A DNA stretch of 64,000 bases from assembly GCF_005876955.1 (NCBI RefSeq), contig NZ_SSCL01000011.1, positions 1-64,000 of the forward strand. The letters are read 5' to 3'. This stretch comes from Sinomonas gamaensis. Lineage in GTDB: Bacteria; Actinomycetota; Actinomycetes; Actinomycetales; Micrococcaceae. Of this stretch, positions 44,176 through 52,052 are shown in pieces. Made by a program: the position numbers and the translations under genes. Position 1 is the first letter of the stretch; each line of letters starts with the position of its first letter. The notes beneath the pieces were generated by a model. It did no database searches and had not been told where the DNA came from. It saw only the letters and a program-made list of their open reading frames with translations.

Positions 44176-45845
44176 TGTTGTCCTCCCAGGCACGGATTGG
44201 TGGGCGATGGGCTTGCCGAGGGCCGCCCCGATGCGCTTGCCGATGCCGATGGCGGGGGAACGGCGCTCGGCGATGCAGAGCCTGAGGGCCTGGCCGAGGC
44301 AGAGGCGGACGACGACGGTGAGCTGAGGCAGCTTTCGGGGTTGCTTCGGATCGCAGCCACAATATCCTCTGCCTCCGACAGGCTGTTCGCCGCGATGCCG
44401 GCGCGCAGTCTCTGCTGCTGGAAGTCGGGCAGCGAGCTGAGGGTGATCTCCGTGGTGGCGTGCACCTTGGAGAGGGAAATCGGCCCGAGGGTCTGGGAAA
44501 CGCCGTTGAAGATCGCGACTCGGTTCTCGAACGCGCCGACGTAGTAGCGCGTCTGGGTCCAGGCGTAGCCGAACCACAGCCCGAGGACAACCACGAGGGC
44601 AATGACGAGGGCGACCGCGATCTTGATCCAGCGGCGCAGTCGCTGACGGCCTGTGTCCTGCTCGACCTCTGCCTCCTCGACCTCGACTTCGTCCGAGGCG
44701 CGATGCGTCAGGAGTGCAGCGGCGCGGCGCGCGGCCGTTCGGCTCGCGACGGACGGCAGGGAACCGCTCTCGGCGGCGGCCGCGGCAGCGCCGACAAGCT
44801 CATGGGGCCGGCTGTCGAGCTCGCGGCGGAGCACCTCGGCGGAAAGATGGGCGCCGAGGTTCGGGTCGGTGGGAACTTCGCGGCGCCCCCCGGCCTCAGA
44901 GGCTTCGGGTCCGTCGTCGGCCCCAGCGGAAGGCGCGGGCTCCGCCTCGGCGGAGGCGCCGTCGTCGTTCGTCTCGTCCTCGGGCTCCGCCTTGGCGGTG
45001 GGCGACTCCGCACGGGCTGCCGACGTGACGGGAGTGCGCGCGGCGGCGGAAGCGGTGACAGTCGCAGCGGCCGCGGGAGCGGCGGGGGGCTCCTCGTCGA
45101 CGGCGGCGTCAGCGGCGATCACGTCGGCCACGATGACGGTGACGTTGTCCGGTGCGCCAGCGGCAAGGGTGAGGCTGATGAGCCGGTCCGCGCACTCGCC
45201 CGGGTCTTCGACGTCCCGGACCGTCTGCTCGACAATAGCGTGGGGAACGTAGTTGAGGCCGTCCGAGCAGAGCAGCCACCGCTCGCCCTCTTCCACGTCG
45301 AAGGACGTCAGATCGAGTTCCGGGCTCGCGTCCACATCGCCGAGGACGCGCATGAGCACGTTCTTGTGCGGGTGGGTCTCCGCCTCCTCGGGGCGCAGGC
45401 GCCCCTCGTTGATGAGCCGCTGCACGAACGTGTGGTCCACGCTCATCTGCTCGAACCTGGTGCCTCGGAGGCGATAGGCGCGCGAATCTCCAATGTGCGC
45501 GAAGGCGAGCTTCGAGCCGTTGAGGAGGATCGCCGTGACGGTGGTGCCCATCCCCGCGAGCTTGGGATTCGTGGCCACGAGCTCCGAGAGCAGAGAGTTC
45601 GCGGTCTGGATCTCGTCGGCGAGCACCGTCCCTGCCTCGCCGGTGTCGCCATAGCCGCCATGGTCCAGATGCACGAGGTCCAGGACCGTCGACGCGCTGG
45701 CAACATCCCCGCCGGCGTGCCCGCCCATGCCGTCCGCCACGACGGCGAGATGACGGCCGGCGTAGGCCGAGTCGTCGTTCTTGGAGCGCAGTCGGCCCAC
45801 ATCGGACCGGGCTGCGTACCGGAGGATCAGCTGGGTGTCCGGCAA
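44172..45845 (-). CDS. pstP: PP2C-family Ser/Thr phosphatase PstP
   Basis: Membrane phosphatase of 557 residues that dephosphorylates PknA/PknB and their substrates. Seen: SDVGRLRSKNDDSAYAGR, VVADGMGGHAGGDVAS, AFAHIGDSRAYRLRG, WLLCSDGLNYVP and GAPDNVTVIVADV (PP2C metal motifs), a long Ala/Glu-rich linker, a membrane helix (IAVALVIALVVVLGLWFGYA, about 400-419) and an extracellular Ser/Pro-rich tail. The start appears to be TTG at 45845, two bases after the fhaB stop, an uncommon codon; no ATG or GTG nearby preserves the family N-terminus. Confidence 0.9.
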   Translation of the reverse strand: MPDTQLILRYAARSDVGRLRSKNDDSAYAGRHLAVVADGMGGHAGGDVASASTVLDLVHLDHGGYGDTGEAGTVLADEIQTANSLLSELVATNPKLAGMGTTVTAILLNGSKLAFAHIGDSRAYRLRGTRFEQMSVDHTFVQRLINEGRLRPEEAETHPHKNVLMRVLGDVDASPELDLTSFDVEEGERWLLCSDGLNYVPHAIVEQTVRDVEDPGECADRLISLTLAAGAPDNVTVIVADVIAADAAVDEEPPAAPAAAATVTASAAARTPVTSAARAESPTAKAEPEDETNDDGASAEAEPAPSAGADDGPEASEAGGRREVPTDPNLGAHLSAEVLRRELDSRPHELVGAAAAAAESGSLPSVASRTAARRAAALLTHRASDEVEVEEAEVEQDTGRQRLRRWIKIAVALVIALVVVLGLWFGYAWTQTRYYVGAFENRVAIFNGVSQTLGPISLSKVHATTEITLSSLPDFQQQRLRAGIAANSLSEAEDIVAAIRSNPESCLSSPSSSASASARPSGSASPSAVPPPSASASASGRPSASPSPTNPCLGGQQ

Positions 45846-45847
45846 GA

Positions 45848-46321
45848 TCAGGGCCTCAGCTCGATCACGGTCTTGCCGATCCGGATCGGCACGTTGAGCT
45901 CCACGGGCTGCGCGCGGGTGAGCTGGCGGTCAGCGAGGTAGGTGCCGTTGGTGGAGCCGAGGTCCTCGATGAACCAGCGGCTCCCCTGCGGGAAGAGGCG
46001 CGCGTGGCGGCCGGACGCGTAGTCGTCTTCGAGGACCAGCGTGGCCTCCTGCGCACGGCCCAGAAGCACGGGGCTCTCGCCGAGAGGCATGGTCGTTCCC
46101 GCAAGGGGACCCTCGACGACCACGAGCTGGTTCGCGTGCTGGCGCGGCGGCGGCTCGGCGAGGGCCGGGTTCTTGCGGACCTCGCGCGCCGAGGGTGCTC
46201 CGGTCTTGTTGCGGCGCCCCACGGCGAGGTCGCGGCGCATGGCGGCGACGATGCTGAAGACGAGCACCCACATGAGCACCAGGAAGCCCAGGCGGAGGAC
46301 GGTGAGCGTCAGTTCGTTCAC
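45848..46321 (-). CDS. fhaB: FHA-domain protein FhaB (FipA)
   Basis: 157 residues: one N-terminal membrane helix (LTLTVLRLGFLVLMWVLVFS), then a C-terminal FHA domain (LVVVEGPLAGTTMPLG, VLLGRAQEATLVLEDDYASG, RHARLFPQG, IEDLGSTNGTYLADRQL) that binds phosphothreonine on kinase partners. GTG start at 46321 follows GGGAGGACC and overlaps fhaA by four bases. Part of the conserved fhaA-fhaB-pstP order linking PknA/B signalling to division. Confidence 0.93.
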   Translation of the reverse strand: MNELTLTVLRLGFLVLMWVLVFSIVAAMRRDLAVGRRNKTGAPSAREVRKNPALAEPPPRQHANQLVVVEGPLAGTTMPLGESPVLLGRAQEATLVLEDDYASGRHARLFPQGSRWFIEDLGSTNGTYLADRQLTRAQPVELNVPIRIGKTVIELRP

Positions 46322-47109
46322 GCAGGTCCTCCCAGAGGTGCCGGCAGCATGCGGAACACAATACGGGTGCGTCCCATGGAGATCGTGGAGCCGTCGAGGA
46401 GTTCGGCGGAGCCGTTCACGCGTTCGCCGTTGACGTAGCTGCCATTGGTCGAGCCGAGGTCCACGGCGTACACGTGGCCCTGATTCCGCCGGATCTCCAG
46501 GTGCCGACGTGAAACGCCCGTGTCGTCCACCACGATGTCGGCCTCCGAGGACCGGCCGAGGACGATTGAGTCTGCGTTGATCGAGTACCGCTGGCCGTCG
46601 ATCTCGAGGACCGGATGCGTGCGGACCGGCTGCTGAAGCTGTGCGCCGCCGGGGAACCGGTTCGGTGCGGAGGGCACGCGGGGCGGGGCCGGCGGCATGG
46701 GGCGGCGGGGGACGCTCGGCTGGGCAGGAGCCGGAGCCTGCGACTTCTCCGAGCGCGCGGTGACCTCGAAGACCCCGGCCTTGAGCCCGCCGTCGTGCTT
46801 GAAGGAAAAGCGGACTGGTCCCTGAAGCGTGTAGCCCTGGGAGCGGGCGTGCTTGACGGCGACGTCGCACAGCTCCTCCGCGAGGGCCTGACCCCACTGC
46901 TGGACGCGGGCGAAATCGTCATCGCCCAGGCGGGCCTCGAAAACGTTGGGCGCCAGAGTGCGGCCCTGCGAAATGGCAATGGCCTGATCGTCCATGACTC
47001 GGCGCAGGCGGCTGGCGATCTCGACGGGCTGAACCTGGGCATTGCCCCTCGAGAAGACGCCATGTACGGCCTTCTCGATACCGAGCTCGAGGCGGTCGAG
47101 CAGTCCCAT
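46318..47109 (-). CDS. fhaA: FHA-domain protein FhaA (DUF3662)
   Basis: 263 residues: an N-terminal DUF3662 domain (DRLELGIEKAVHGVFSRG, VQPVEIASRLRRVMDDQA), a Pro-rich linker, and a C-terminal FHA domain (INADSIVLGRSSEADIVVDD, SRRHLEIRRNQ, DLGSTNGSYVNGERV). In mycobacteria FhaA binds the phosphorylated pseudokinase domain of MviN and regulates lipid II flipping. ATG 47109 follows GGAGGACGG. First gene of the leftward operon to pknB. Confidence 0.93.
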   Translation of the reverse strand: MGLLDRLELGIEKAVHGVFSRGNAQVQPVEIASRLRRVMDDQAIAISQGRTLAPNVFEARLGDDDFARVQQWGQALAEELCDVAVKHARSQGYTLQGPVRFSFKHDGGLKAGVFEVTARSEKSQAPAPAQPSVPRRPMPPAPPRVPSAPNRFPGGAQLQQPVRTHPVLEIDGQRYSINADSIVLGRSSEADIVVDDTGVSRRHLEIRRNQGHVYAVDLGSTNGSYVNGERVNGSAELLDGSTISMGRTRIVFRMLPAPLGGPA

Positions 47110-47332
47110 GGCCGTCCTCCTCTCTCGGCTAGCCATCCGGCGGGGGTGCGCGGCACATTCGTGCGATGCTCCTTCCGATACTACTGGCCCGGTCTGGAAA
47201 CTCCGCTTCGGAACTGATCCGGCGCTGCCGAGGGACCTCCGTGTCGATTTCGCATCCGACGGGCGCTCGGCTATGCTTGAGCTCGCTGCTTTCGCAGGAT
47301 CGCGCCGTTCCGGCCCGTCCCGCGGAGGGTGA

Positions 47333-47415
47333 GCGCGAGTGGCGGAACGGCAGACGCGCTGGCTTCAGGTGCCAGTGTCCGAAAGGGCGTGCGGGTTCAA
47401 ATCCCGCCTCGCGCA
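47333..47415 (+). tRNA. tRNA-Leu (anticodon CAG)
   Basis: Acceptor GCGCGAG pairs with CTCGCGC; anticodon arm CTGGC-TTCAGGT-GCCAG gives CAG, decoding CUG; a long variable arm (TGTCCGAAAGGGCGT) marks class II; T arm GCGGG-TTCAAAT-CCCGC. No CCA is encoded (ACA follows). It lies between fhaA (opposite strand) and a long perfect hairpin. Confidence 0.95.
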
Positions 47416-47425
47416 CATCTTTTAT

Positions 47426-47481
47426 CGACTGCTCCATAACTGTCGTTCTGAGGGTGCAGAACGACAGTTATGGAGCAGTCG
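47426..47481. repeat. Perfect 25-base-pair inverted repeat after tRNA-Leu
   Basis: A 25-base arm starting CGACTGCTCCATAACTG pairs perfectly with its complement across a 6-base loop (AGGGTG, 47451-47456). T-rich bases lie on both outer sides (CTTTTAT and TTGTTTCT), so it can terminate the tRNA transcript and the convergent LMF1-like gene, whose stop is 7 bases away. Length and perfection exceed ordinary terminators. Confidence 0.88.
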
Positions 47482-47487
47482 TTGTTT

Positions 47488-49023
47488 CTAGGCCACGTCC
47501 CTCAGCTCGATGGGGCGGATGAGCATGCGAAGCGGCGTGATCATCCAGCGGTTGCCCGTCTCGCGGAACTGCTCCGCCGTGGAGAACTGGTACAGCGCGT
47601 TCCGGACCCGGATCCATCGAGGCGGTTCGCCGCCGAAGGGGTCGGCGCGCAGGAGCTTCAAAGTCGCCCGATCCGCCTCCAGCAGCTTGAACAGGAACGC
47701 GTAGAACCATTCCTCGTGCACCGTGCGCAGCGGGAGGAACCACATGAGCCAGTCGAGGCGCAGGTGGTACGGCGCCCACTGGCGAGGGATGCGCTCGGGC
47801 TCGCCGGGCTTGCCCTTGAAGCGGTACTCGCGCCAATCCGCCTCGTCGGAAGGAACGTCGTCGAGCGTGCCCTCCACCACGATCTCGACCCGCCGTTTGG
47901 TCACGCTGCCGAAGGCCCCATAGGTGTTGCCGAGCATCCAGCGGTTGAAGGCCGCATTCATGAGCTGGCGGCGTGAGAAGAGGTTCTTCGCCGGCCAATA
48001 GCCGAGTACCGCGAGGAACAGGGCCGCGGCGAGGGCGACGACGGCCCAGGCCCAGGAGCCCACGTCGCCGGGATAGCCAGTGGGCTCGCCCCAGCCGCCC
48101 CCGAAGAGGCCTCCTGACCACACGCCGTCGGGCTCGGCCCCCGCCTCCGCCCACGAAGCGGGGGAATAGCGCAGCGGCATGAACGGGAGCACGGCGTGAA
48201 CCACCCTGTCGCTCACCCCGGAGAACGCGAGCACAATCGCGGACCAGTTGAGCCACGCGAAATTCCCGGACAGCACAAGCCAGAGCTGCGTCACGATCAT
48301 GATCGCCGCGGCGGTCGTCGCGAGCGGCTGCGGGGCGAAGAGGAAGAACGGCACCACGAGCTGCGCGAAATGGTTGCCGACCACCTCTACGCGATGGAGC
48401 GGCTTCGGCAGAAGATGGAACCTTCGGCTGAGGGGGCCAGGCATCGGCTGCGTCTCGTGGTGGTAGTACAGCGCAGTGAGGTCTCGCCATTCACGGCCAC
48501 CACGGATCTTGATCATCCCGGCGCCGAACTCGAGGCGGAACATGAGCCACGCGGTGACGATGAGCACCGCTGTCGGCGGCGGGCTCTGGTCGGAGCCGAG
48601 GAACGCGACCGTGAAGCCCGCCTCGAGCAGGAGCATCTCCCACCCGAAGCCGTAGAACGTCTGGCCTACATTCACGATCGACATGTACAGGGCCCACAGC
48701 ACGAGGAACGCGATGAGCGGAATCCAGGGCGGCCCGAGCTGGGGGATTCCGAGGATCAGCAGCACGGAAACAGCGAGACCGACACCGCACACCCAGCGGA
48801 GCCGTCGGTCGGAATAGCCCCAGCGGAAGAGCGTGGGTCGGTTGAGCCGGTGGAACGCATTGAGGAAGTCGGGGACGGGGAGGAGCCCATGCTCGCCGAG
48901 GAGGGCTGGGAACTGGTTGAGGCTCGAGAGGAAGGCGACGAAGAACAGGGCGGCCACGCCCCGCTGCAGAACGATCCGTGCGAGCTCGTAGTCCGGTGCG
49001 CTGAACCAGAGCAGCCAGTCCAT
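47488..49023 (-). CDS. Lipase maturation factor-like membrane protein (LMF1/DUF1222)
   Basis: Polytopic membrane protein of 511 residues. Seen: RIVLQRGVAALFFVAFLSSL, LPVPDFLNAFHRLNRPTLF, TFYGFGWEMLLLEAGFTVAF, WLMFRLEFGAGMIKIRGG, and YHHETQPMPGPLSRRFHLLP, all LMF signatures; about 10 hydrophobic segments. The vertebrate protein matures lipases in the ER; bacterial homologues are uncharacterised. ATG at 49023. Transcribed towards the tRNA and its hairpin, and divergent from dienelactone hydrolase with 35 bases between starts. Confidence 0.88.
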   Translation of the reverse strand: MDWLLWFSAPDYELARIVLQRGVAALFFVAFLSSLNQFPALLGEHGLLPVPDFLNAFHRLNRPTLFRWGYSDRRLRWVCGVGLAVSVLLILGIPQLGPPWIPLIAFLVLWALYMSIVNVGQTFYGFGWEMLLLEAGFTVAFLGSDQSPPPTAVLIVTAWLMFRLEFGAGMIKIRGGREWRDLTALYYHHETQPMPGPLSRRFHLLPKPLHRVEVVGNHFAQLVVPFFLFAPQPLATTAAAIMIVTQLWLVLSGNFAWLNWSAIVLAFSGVSDRVVHAVLPFMPLRYSPASWAEAGAEPDGVWSGGLFGGGWGEPTGYPGDVGSWAWAVVALAAALFLAVLGYWPAKNLFSRRQLMNAAFNRWMLGNTYGAFGSVTKRRVEIVVEGTLDDVPSDEADWREYRFKGKPGEPERIPRQWAPYHLRLDWLMWFLPLRTVHEEWFYAFLFKLLEADRATLKLLRADPFGGEPPRWIRVRNALYQFSTAEQFRETGNRWMITPLRMLIRPIELRDVA

Positions 49024-49058
49024 GGGTCAACGCTACGACGGCCCGCTAGCGTGGTGCC

Positions 49059-49757
49059 ATGAATGAGCAGAGGCCTTTCCAGAACGTCACGTTCCCGTCC
49101 GGCGGCCGGGAGGCCCACGGCTACCTCGCGCTTCCGCCGTCCGGGTCGGGGCCAGGCGTGATCGTCATCCAGGAGTGGTGGGGGCTCGTGGACCACATCC
49201 GGGACGTCGCCGACCGACTTGCCGCCGAAGGCTTCGTGGCCCTCGCGCCGGACCTCTACGGCGGCCGCGTGGCTCACGACGGCGCCGAGGCCGCCCGCAT
49301 CATGAAGACCCTTCCCGAGGAGGAGGCAGCCCGCCTGCTGGCCGGCGCCGTCGACTATCTCCTCTCCCTCCCTGAGGTCACGAGCTCGACCGTGGGCGCG
49401 ATCGGCTTCTGCATGGGCGGCGGCTTCGTGCTGCAGCTTGCTGCCCAGCAGGGGGAGCGGATCAGCGCGGCCGTGCCGTTCTATGGCGTGGGCCAGGGCG
49501 TGCCGAACGACTTCTCCGGCGTCCGCGCCGCCGTCCAGGGCCATTACGGGGAGCATGACCGCGGGTACCCCGCCGCCGAGGCGCGGAAGCAGGAGGAACA
49601 GATCCGCCGGGAGTCCGGGGCCGAGGTCGAGTTCTTCTTCTACGACGCCGGGCACGCGTTCGCCAACGACTCCAATCCCCAGGGCAACTACCGCCCCCAG
49701 GCGGCCAAGCTCGCGTGGGAGCGGGCGGTGCGGTTCCTCAAGGAGAAGGTGCGCTGA
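49059..49757 (+). CDS. Dienelactone hydrolase-family protein
   Basis: Alpha/beta hydrolase of 232 residues, the size of carboxymethylenebutenolidase. Seen: IVIQEWWGLVDHIRDVADRL, VALAPDLYGGRVA, the nucleophile Cys in AIGFCMGGGFV, the acid in GEHDRGYPAAE, and the His in DAGHAFANDSN. Cys-Asp-His matches the ClcD/DLH triad. A degradation role for dienelactones is not supported by neighbours, so a general esterase is as likely. Confidence 0.87.
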   Translation: MNEQRPFQNVTFPSGGREAHGYLALPPSGSGPGVIVIQEWWGLVDHIRDVADRLAAEGFVALAPDLYGGRVAHDGAEAARIMKTLPEEEAARLLAGAVDYLLSLPEVTSSTVGAIGFCMGGGFVLQLAAQQGERISAAVPFYGVGQGVPNDFSGVRAAVQGHYGEHDRGYPAAEARKQEEQIRRESGAEVEFFFYDAGHAFANDSNPQGNYRPQAAKLAWERAVRFLKEKVR

Positions 49758-49769
49758 CAGGACCTCCCG

Positions 49770-49826
49770 GAATTGTCGGGTTTTCGCGGGTGAGCGGGCT
49801 CGGAACCCGCGAGAACCCGACAATTC
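49770..49826. terminator. Long hairpin between dienelactone hydrolase and the MFS exporter
   Basis: A 22-base arm starting GAATTGTCGGGTT pairs, with one G-T pair, with the arm ending AACCCGACAATTC across a 13-base loop. It overlaps the stop codon of the minus-strand MFS gene (49825-49827) and follows the hydrolase stop by 12 bases. Bidirectional terminator or repeat element. Confidence 0.75.
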
Positions 49827-51369
49827 ACGTGCGGGCGGGCGTACGCAGCGCCCGACGGACGACGACGGCGGCCGTCACCATGAGTGCCGCGGCGATCGCG
49901 GCGGTGGCGCCGACACCCGAATCGAAGGCGTGGCGCGCCGAGGCGAGGAGGGCCGACGCGGCGGGCTCGGGCAGGAGCGGCGCGACGTCCATCGCGCCGC
50001 CGAGCGTTTCGTGGGCCTTCACCGCGGCGTCGGCCGGGAGCTCGGCCGGCACGGACACGTTGAGACGGTACGCGGCTCCGAGGACGCTGCCCAGGATGGC
50101 TGTGCCGAGGACCGCGCCGAGCTCGTACGCCGTCTCGGAGATCGCGGAGGCGGCGCCGGCCTTGGGGGCAGGCACACTGGCGAGGATGAGGTCGTTGGAG
50201 AGCGTTTCCGCGAGGCCTACTCCCGCGCCGACCACCGCGAAGCCTGCCAGCAGTGCAACCAGCGAGCCATCCCTGCCGAACGCGAGCACCAGGCCGTAGC
50301 CCACAGCGTTGAACAGCAGGCCCGTGACCATGACGGTCGGGGCCGAGAACCGTGCCGCGAGTTTGACCGCCGTGAGGCCTGTGACGATCGTGAGCGCGAG
50401 TCCCGGGAGCATGAACAGCCCGGCGGTCAGTGGGGATGCGCCCTCGACGAGCTGCAGGTGCTGCGACAGGAACAGCGTGAATCCCACGAGCGAGAAGATG
50501 CTCAGAAGGTTGGCGGCGAGGCCGGCGCTGAAGGCCGGGGCGCGGAATAGGCGGACATCGAGCATCGGCTGGGGCCGGCGCAGCTGCCGCCGCACGAAGG
50601 CCCACCCGGTGGCCAGCCCGGCGGCGAGAATGAGCATGGCGGGGGCTCCGCCGTCGTGCGCCAGCTCCTTGATCCCGTACACCACAGCGGTAGCCGCCGC
50701 GATGATCAGGAGGATGCTCGGGGCATCGATGGGCGACGGCGAGGGATCGCGCGATTCCGGCACGAGGAGCGGCGCGAGCACCAGGAGCGGTACGAGCACG
50801 GGCACGGCGAGCAGGAACACCGCGCCCCAGGCGAAGTGTTCGAGCAGCGCGCCGCCCACGAGGGGGCCGAGCGCGGCGCCGCCCGAGTAGGTCGCCGCCC
50901 AGATGGCGATCGCGAGGCGGCGCTCGGTGGCGTCCGCGAAGATGTTGCGGATGAGCGAGAGCGTGGCCGGCATGATCATCGAGCCGAAGACGCCGATCAG
51001 GGCCCGGGCCGCGATGAGCTGGCCCGCGGACGTCGCGAACGCCGCCGCGGCCGAGACGACCGCGAAGCCCGTCGCGCCGATGAGGAGGATCCGTCGGCGG
51101 CCGATGCGGTCGCCGATGCTGCCCATGGGCACGAGCAGTCCGGCCAGGACGAGGGCGTAGACGTCCACGATCCAGAGGATCTCGGTGCCGCTCGGCTGGA
51201 GGGCCAGAGAGATCGAGGGGACGGCGAACGCGAGGACGGTGTTGTCGACGGCGATGAGCAGCACCGGGAACATCAGCGCCGTGAGAGCGAGCCAGCGGCG
51301 GCCGGCCGAGGTGTCGGCGGGGGCAAGGTCCGGGATGCGAGCCTCGGCGGTGTGCTTGGTCTGGAACAT
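49825..51369 (-). CDS. MFS drug exporter (DHA2, 14-helix type)
   Basis: 514 residues with about 14 membrane helices. Seen: LIAVDNTVLAFAVPSISLAL, WIVDVYALVLAGLLVPMGSI, GDRIGRRRILLIGATGFAV (motif A), ALGPLVGGALLEHFAWGAVF (motif C-like) and the second-half FTLFLSQHLQLVEGASPL, resembling SmvA/QacA. ATG 51369 follows AAGGAG. Divergent from a TetR gene, with a large palindrome in the shared promoter: a classical drug-export pair. Confidence 0.9.
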   Translation of the reverse strand: MFQTKHTAEARIPDLAPADTSAGRRWLALTALMFPVLLIAVDNTVLAFAVPSISLALQPSGTEILWIVDVYALVLAGLLVPMGSIGDRIGRRRILLIGATGFAVVSAAAAFATSAGQLIAARALIGVFGSMIMPATLSLIRNIFADATERRLAIAIWAATYSGGAALGPLVGGALLEHFAWGAVFLLAVPVLVPLLVLAPLLVPESRDPSPSPIDAPSILLIIAAATAVVYGIKELAHDGGAPAMLILAAGLATGWAFVRRQLRRPQPMLDVRLFRAPAFSAGLAANLLSIFSLVGFTLFLSQHLQLVEGASPLTAGLFMLPGLALTIVTGLTAVKLAARFSAPTVMVTGLLFNAVGYGLVLAFGRDGSLVALLAGFAVVGAGVGLAETLSNDLILASVPAPKAGAASAISETAYELGAVLGTAILGSVLGAAYRLNVSVPAELPADAAVKAHETLGGAMDVAPLLPEPAASALLASARHAFDSGVGATAAIAAALMVTAAVVVRRALRTPART

Positions 51370-51394
51370 CGGGACTCCTTGTCGTGACCCAATA

Positions 51395-51418
51395 ACTATA
51401 CCGTCTGGACGGTTTAGT
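51395..51418. promoter_or_regulatory. TetR operator between the MFS exporter and tetR
   Basis: Core ACCGTC-TG-GACGGT (51400-51413) is a perfect palindrome, and the arms extend with one mismatch (ACTAT/TTAGT) to 24 bases. It lies 25 bases from each start, overlapping both promoters, as for many TetR repressors. Confidence 0.8.
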
Positions 51419-51442
51419 TTCAACGCCACGTACAGTGTCCTT

Positions 51443-52003
51443 ATGCCCAGACCGCCCAAGGCGCGCGACGCCATCCTCGCCGCCTACCGCGATCTCCTCG
51501 TGTCCGAGGGGGAGCGGGCAGCGACCATGGATGCTGTGGCGGCCCGGGCCGGGGTCTCCAAGGGCGGCCTCCTGTACCACTTCAAGAGCAAGGACGCCCT
51601 CGCCGAGGCCCTCTTGGCGGCGCTTCGGGATTGCGCGGCCGAGGACAGGGCGCGCATGGCCGAGGACCCCGAGGGGCCCGCACGGTACTTCGTGCGCACA
51701 TCCCTCAACTCGGGTACAGATATGGACGCCTTCTTCATCGCCGCCGTCCGGCTCGCGCAGACCGGACATGCGGGTGCGCTCGCCGCCCTCGAGGAGATCG
51801 ACGCCGCGTGGCTCGAGCTCATCCGGCAAGAGATCGCAGACCCAGCCGTCGCCACCGCCGTCATGCTCATGGGCGAGGGCCTGTACCACTACTCGTCGCT
51901 CGCCGGATCCTGGCCGGAGGAAGCCTTCCGCACGTCGATGGCGGAGCTGCTCGCCGTCGTCGACCGCTTGAGCGGGCGGAACCCGCAGTTCCCGACCCCT
52001 TGA
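51443..52003 (+). CDS. TetR-family repressor of the adjacent exporter
   Basis: 186 residues. Seen: N-terminal helix-turn-helix (AILAAYRDLLVSEGERAATM, DAVAARAGVSKGGLLYHFKS, KDALAEALLAALRD) and a ligand-binding C-domain of the TetR_C_37-like kind (FFIAAVRLAQTGHAGALAAL, MLMGEGLYHYSSLAG). Divergent from the DHA2 exporter with the palindrome at 51395-51418 between, so it almost certainly represses both. Confidence 0.9.
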   Translation: MPRPPKARDAILAAYRDLLVSEGERAATMDAVAARAGVSKGGLLYHFKSKDALAEALLAALRDCAAEDRARMAEDPEGPARYFVRTSLNSGTDMDAFFIAAVRLAQTGHAGALAALEEIDAAWLELIRQEIADPAVATAVMLMGEGLYHYSSLAGSWPEEAFRTSMAELLAVVDRLSGRNPQFPTP

Positions 52004-52030
52004 CCTTGACGCAGCGTCAACTTCTACCCT
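52000..52030 (+). promoter_or_regulatory. MerR-type promoter with 19-base spacer
   Basis: A -35 TTGACC (52000-52005) and -10 TACCCT (52025-52030) are separated by 19 bases instead of 17, and the spacer is filled by TTGACG-CAG-CGTCAA (52006-52020), a perfect palindrome. Over-long spacer plus central palindrome is the hallmark of promoters that MerR proteins untwist to activate; the merR gene follows directly. Confidence 0.8.
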
Positions 52031-52052
52031 CGAAAGGGCAAGGAGGGAACGC

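Noticed and set aside
43183-44544. 453-codon plus-strand frame opposite rodA
   Set aside because: Acidic low-complexity sequence antisense to a strongly conserved SEDS gene; no ribosome site or recognisable domain.
47129-47437. Minus-strand 102-codon frame across the tRNA
   Set aside because: It overlaps a structurally complete tRNA-Leu and has no family similarity.
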